Assembly (NCBI GenBank): GCA_020051075.1
Contig: JAGVJP010000005.1
Span: 1 to 64,000 of the forward strand
From: Parachlamydiales bacterium
GTDB taxonomy: Bacteria; Chlamydiota; Chlamydiia; Chlamydiales; Parachlamydiaceae
Direction of reading: 5' to 3'
DNA: 64,000 nt
Made by a program: the position numbers and the translations under genes. The notes below the pieces were generated by a model, which was not told the origin of the DNA, did no database searches, and saw only the letters and a program-made list of their open reading frames with translations. Within the stretch, counting starts at the first letter, position 1. Each line of letters starts with the position of its first letter. Below, piece after piece: positions 60,242 to 64,000 of this stretch.

Positions 60242-62314
60242 ATGGCAGAAGAACCGCTCTACACCAATCGGCTGATCCATCAGAAATCTCCCTACCTTCT
60301 CCAACATGCACATAACCCTGTCGACTGGCATCCATGGGGTGACGAGGCATTCCAAGCGGCAAAAGACCAAGATAAGCCAATTTTCTTATCGATCGGCTAT
60401 GCCACCTGCCACTGGTGCCATGTGATGGAACGGGAATCTTTTGAAAATGTTGAAATTGCCCATCTATTGAATCAAACATTCATCTGCATCAAAGTGGACC
60501 GGGAAGAGCTTCCCGATGTTGACAGCCTCTATATGGAATTTGCCCAGAGCATGATGTCAGGAGCTGCCGGCTGGCCCCTAAATGTGATTCTCACTCCAGA
60601 TTTGCAGCCTTTCTTTGCCGCCACTTATCTCCCCCCTTATAGCAGCCACGGTTTGATGGGCCTGGTGGATCTGATCCATCGCATTAAAGAGCTGTGGGCA
60701 GGAGGCGATAAAGAAAAAGTTCTCTCCCAAGCCGAAACAATACTGGAAGTATTTGCCACCAGCGTGCACACAACTGGAGATACCCTTCCAGAACCCGATG
60801 TGATCGACGAAGCAATCGATCTTCTGTATAAAATGGCAGATCCCACCTATGGCGGAATGAAAGGAGCACCAAAATTTCCGATTGGCTATCAGTCAAGTTT
60901 AATGCTTCGATACTTCAAAACCACAAAAGATAGCCGGGCGCTGTTCTTAGTTGAAAGAACATTGGAAATGATGCATCGAGGCGGTATCTATGATCACATT
61001 GGAGGAGGTTTTTCTCGCTATAGCGTCGATGAACGGTGGATCATCCCCCACTTTGAGAAAATGCTCTATGACAATGCCATCCTTGCCCAAGCTTACTTGG
61101 AGGCTTGGCAGCTGACAAAAAAACCGCTCTATCGACAGGTCTGCGAAGAAATTTTAAATTACGTTTTAAGAGATATGACTCATCCTGAAGGGGGATTTTA
61201 CTCCGCTGAAGACGCAGATTCAGAAGGACATGAAGGTTACTTCTATACCTGGCCGCGTGAAGAGGTATTAAATATCCTTGAACCCGACGGCATGCTCTTT
61301 TGCGACTTTTACCAAATTACCCCTCATGGCAATTTCGACGGAAGAAACGTCTTGCATCAGATGACCTCTTTGGAAGAATTTGCTAACAGCCGCCATATCG
61401 CCCCGGAAGCGCTCCAAACGCAGTTCAAAGAGCAGAGAAAAAAACTCTGGGAAGCCAGAGAAAAGAGAGTCCATCCTCTGAAGGATGATAAAATCCTCTG
61501 CTCATGGAACGGTTTGATGATCTATACGCTAGCCGAAGCGGGAAAAGCTTTCAGCCATGAACCATTCTTACAAGCTGCGATCAAATCGGCCCGATTTTTG
61601 AAAAAAGCTCTCTGGAATGAAGACGAGCAAATCCTCCTACGCCGTTGGAGAGAAGGCGAAGCCCTCTTTGCAGGAAGCCTCGACGAATATGCATTTTTAA
61701 TTCGCGGTCTCATCTCACTATTCGAAGCAAATGCAGGAGTTGAATGGCTTCAGTGGGCAATGCAACTAACAAATACCCTTGCATTCCGCTACAAAATTCC
61801 TGAGGGAGCCTTTTTCCAAACTGATGGAACAGATAAAAGCCTTATCTTGCAACGATGTCAATTTTCAGATGGAGCCGAGCCTTCTGGCAATGCCATCCAT
61901 ACAGAAAACCTCTTGCGGCTTTTTCAAATCACAAAACAGGAAGACTATCTCGCTCAAGCCAGCGATGTCCTGATGGCTGTAAAGGATTTATTAGAACATT
62001 ATCCTTTGGGATATTGCTATCATGCGATGAATCTGATCCGCTATTATGATCATAAGGCGCCAACATTTGTCATCGCACTCAATTCTAATAAAGAGTATTA
62101 TGAAGAGTTAAAAAAACATCTTTTTGAAAGATTCATCCCTGATAAAAGCGTCATTTGGCAAAGCCAAGACCTCGAATTTGAAGAACTCTTCTCCCATACA
62201 AAACTTCAAGAAGCGGTCGATGATCAAACAACGTTTTATGTGTGTCAACAAGGAGTCTGCCAAGCGCCAGAAACAGACATAAAAAGCATGATCAAGTTGA
62301 TAGACGAATTTTAA
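60242..62314 (+). CDS. YyaL-type thioredoxin-domain protein (DUF255)
   Basis: The N-terminal domain carries the hallmark [20 protein letters not shown] and [18 protein letters not shown] (thioredoxin-like CxxC), followed by an alpha/alpha barrel with [14 protein letters not shown] and [14 protein letters not shown], as in bacterial YyaL and human SPATA20. The role is unclear; a redox or glycan-related function has been proposed. The ATG at 60242 gives 690 residues, the usual length. The strongest foldback of the window follows. Confidence 0.93.
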   Translation: MAEEPLYTNRLIHQKSPYLLQHAHNPVDWHPWGDEAFQAAKDQDKPIFLSIGYATCHWCHVMERESFENVEIAHLLNQTFICIKVDREELPDVDSLYMEFAQSMMSGAAGWPLNVILTPDLQPFFAATYLPPYSSHGLMGLVDLIHRIKELWAGGDKEKVLSQAETILEVFATSVHTTGDTLPEPDVIDEAIDLLYKMADPTYGGMKGAPKFPIGYQSSLMLRYFKTTKDSRALFLVERTLEMMHRGGIYDHIGGGFSRYSVDERWIIPHFEKMLYDNAILAQAYLEAWQLTKKPLYRQVCEEILNYVLRDMTHPEGGFYSAEDADSEGHEGYFYTWPREEVLNILEPDGMLFCDFYQITPHGNFDGRNVLHQMTSLEEFANSRHIAPEALQTQFKEQRKKLWEAREKRVHPLKDDKILCSWNGLMIYTLAEAGKAFSHEPFLQAAIKSARFLKKALWNEDEQILLRRWREGEALFAGSLDEYAFLIRGLISLFEANAGVEWLQWAMQLTNTLAFRYKIPEGAFFQTDGTDKSLILQRCQFSDGAEPSGNAIHTENLLRLFQITKQEDYLAQASDVLMAVKDLLEHYPLGYCYHAMNLIRYYDHKAPTFVIALNSNKEYYEELKKHLFERFIPDKSVIWQSQDLEFEELFSHTKLQEAVDDQTTFYVCQQGVCQAPETDIKSMIKLIDEF

Positions 62315-62341
62315 AACATCCGCACCCGTGCCAACAACGTC

Positions 62342-62600
62342 AGAATGCGAAGACAAGATCGACAGGATAGACAAAAAACAGGATGGGCAAGATCGCTTCG
62401 CGGCAGGATAGGCAGGATATAAAGGGTAAAAAAAATAGGATGATGAAATAATTAATACAGAATAAATGATTGTCTTCTAACTATTTTATATCTTTTTCTT
62501 AATTATGTCTGAATTTTCCTATTATCTTGCCTATCCTGCCGCGAAGCGATCTTGCCCATCCTGTTTTTTGTCTATCCTGTCGATCTTGTCTTCGCATTCT
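62342..62600. repeat. ACAGGATAG foldback element A11, 78-base arms
   Basis: The arms 62342-62419 and 62523-62600 are reverse complements with 77 of 78 matches. They enclose a 103-base AT-rich interior without repeats. Each arm contains AGAATGCGAAGACAAGATCG and GATCGCTTCGCGGCAGGAT. It fills the 428-base gap between the YyaL-type and TPR genes. Confidence 0.95.
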
Positions 62601-62709
62601 TACATTTTGGCCACTCACTCCCTCGCCTCAATTCTTGACAACATTTTTATTTATATTTGCAAATGCACTCCTACATGAAATATTCATTTTCTAAAAAAGA
62701 TTCAAGTCG

Positions 62710-62715
62710 TATAAT
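62710..62715 (+). promoter_or_regulatory. Candidate -10 box for TPR gene
   Basis: A perfect TATAAT lies 27 bases before the ATG at 62743. The -35 region is weak (TTCATT near 62683), so only the -10 is proposed. Confidence 0.4.
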
Positions 62716-62742
62716 TGGGAATGTTTTAACCCATATGGTAAC

Positions 62743-64000
62743 ATGACCTCACTTCATAAGCTATTGATCCAGATCGAGCAGTCAAGTTCTTTTGAACAAT
62801 TGGAGCCTTTAAAGAGCCCCGATGTATGGAAAAATCTCTCGCATGAAGAGCGTTTTCTCCTTGCACGGTTGCTTGTCATCCAAGGATCACATCAACTTTC
62901 TCAAGGCAGCCAGCAAGTCATTGAGAGTTTTGCAATAGCCCTTGATATTTCAAATAATCATGCAGACATTTTATTCCAACAAGCCCTGGCTTACGCTTCC
63001 TATAAAGACAATATTAGATGCCTGTACTTGGCTTCCTCAGCACTGCACTCCTGTTTACAGCAAAATCCCAATCATTTTTACGCTTGGTTTCTTCTCGGAC
63101 AAGTGAAAACATTCTGCGGGCTCTTTGAAACCGATGTAAATCTCCTAAATGAAGCCAACGACTGCTTTGAAAAGGCTTATCTTCAATTTGACGCTGATCA
63201 AACTTCGAAAGAGGAGTTCTTTTGGAAATGGGGACTTTGCCTCTTCACTTTAGGTAAAATGGCCGGCGAGCCTTGTGACATAAACCGGGCAAACGAGAAG
63301 TACTACCTCGCCTATGCGCTCGGCTTTCGGGTTCCGGAATTTTTAAACGACTATGGCGAAAGCTTTGCTCTTCTATCGTCTCTGCTTGCTAAATATGATT
63401 ACATCAAAGAAGCTTTCCACCTATTCAATGAAGCGATCGCTCAAGATGATTCCTTTTTTGCAGGATGGTTAAATCGCGCTTGCACTCTAAGAACGATGTG
63501 CAGATTCGAATGGAATGACATCCTCCTCGAAGAGGCAGAGCTGAGTTTCATCAAAGCGAGCGAACTCAATCCAGAAGACCCGAACCTTTGGACGGAATGG
63601 GCCATCCATGAGGCAGCTCTCGCAAAAATCTCTCATGATCCAATGAGAATGAAGACTGCACAAAAGAAATTTGCTCAAGCTGAATTGCTTGATCCCCATC
63701 ACGCCAATCCCCTCATTCTTAAAATTTGGGCTGAAGCCGACCTTTTTCTTGGAAAAGAGGAAGAGTCGTTGCAATTCCTACATGAAGCACGCAGTAAAAT
63801 CATTAAAAGTTTAGAAATCTCCGCTGTTGACCCCGATGCATGGTTCATCTACGGCTCATGCCTCAATGAACTTGGCAATTACTTTACTGATGAAAGCTAT
63901 TTCTACCAAGCGATAGAAAAATTTAAGTATGGCCTAACTCTTACTGATCAAAACGGTGCCTTATGGTATGGATTAGCCCTGACCCATTTTCATCTTGCTG
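62743..64000 (+). CDS. TPR-repeat protein, 3' end beyond window
   Basis: The frame is open from the ATG to the window edge (about 419 codons). It consists of helical repeats typical of tetratricopeptide motifs, for example ADILFQQALAYASYKDNIRC, YAWFLLGQVKTFCGLFE and PDAWFIYGSCLNELGNYF, at roughly 40-residue spacing. There is no signal peptide. TPR proteins act as interaction scaffolds; in chlamydiae many are type III secretion chaperones, but this one is too long for that class. The 3' end and any C-terminal domain are not visible. Confidence 0.85.
   Translation, partial: MTSLHKLLIQIEQSSSFEQLEPLKSPDVWKNLSHEERFLLARLLVIQGSHQLSQGSQQVIESFAIALDISNNHADILFQQALAYASYKDNIRCLYLASSALHSCLQQNPNHFYAWFLLGQVKTFCGLFETDVNLLNEANDCFEKAYLQFDADQTSKEEFFWKWGLCLFTLGKMAGEPCDINRANEKYYLAYALGFRVPEFLNDYGESFALLSSLLAKYDYIKEAFHLFNEAIAQDDSFFAGWLNRACTLRTMCRFEWNDILLEEAELSFIKASELNPEDPNLWTEWAIHEAALAKISHDPMRMKTAQKKFAQAELLDPHHANPLILKIWAEADLFLGKEEESLQFLHEARSKIIKSLEISAVDPDAWFIYGSCLNELGNYFTDESYFYQAIEKFKYGLTLTDQNGALWYGLALTHFHLA

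Overview
The window looks like the chromosome of a chlamydia-like bacterium (order Chlamydiales, Parachlamydia/Waddlia/Simkania type; I do not assign a genus). From memory, several gene orders match those of Chlamydia: rpmG-lolC-lolD, cysteine desulfurase next to a PP2C phosphatase, gatC-gatA-gatB, zwf with pgl, and dnaN-recF. There is also a TyrP-type aromatic amino acid permease. The gene content is larger than in Chlamydiaceae: serpin, rhomboid, Fic, an apparent serine pathway and several orphan exported proteins, as expected for an amoeba-associated relative. I see no rRNA, tRNA, CRISPR array, prophage or intact transposase.

Layout. 0.3-5 kb: a Cys-cluster protein, two exported proteins (one with 2H phosphoesterase motifs), a Fic-fold protein behind a tandem palindrome array, and a broken glycosidase fragment. 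5-11.4 kb: a 2OG-Fe(II) oxygenase-like protein, two amino acid permeases, an amine oxidase and two paralogous small exported proteins. 11.6-16.7 kb: a coupled minus-strand operon (transglutaminase-like DUF3857 protein, small membrane protein, rhomboid protease, M48 protease). 17-23 kb: an SGNH-like protein with a membrane insertion, two divergent metallophosphoesterases, a formamidase-like enzyme and orphans. 23.4-26.9 kb: the oxidative pentose phosphate operon zwf-opcA-pgl. 26.9-32.2 kb: an AT-richer block with a class V transaminase, a phosphoglycerate-dehydrogenase-like enzyme, a HisC-like aminotransferase and a HAD phosphatase. 32.3-40.7 kb: core genes tsaD, rpmG, lolC, lolD, dnaN, recF, miaB. 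41.7-49.5 kb: an M16-like protein, Nudix, FtsB-like protein, cysteine desulfurase, PP2C, serpin plus CPBP membrane protease, a methyltransferase and the SRP RNA. 50-53.3 kb: gatBAC. 53.5-59.5 kb: a broken HTH gene and two large orphan proteins. 59.6-64 kb: a His-rich exported peptide, a YyaL-type thioredoxin-domain protein and a truncated TPR protein.

The most unusual structure is not coding. Almost every longer intergenic gap holds an inverted pair of short-period degenerate arrays, built from one of several unrelated words (ACAGGATAG, TATGGAC, ACACAGAG, CGCAAAG, AGATTAAG, ACGGCCA). They fold into long hairpins, one with 78-base arms differing at one position and one with perfect 39-base arms. 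In two places the array supplies the stop codon of an essential gene (lolD, gatB). Two whole copies lie in opposite orientation around rpmG-lolC-lolD. A separate dispersed repeat keeps its hairpin through a paired base change. These behave like a mobile or actively copied foldback system that doubles as 3'-end structure.
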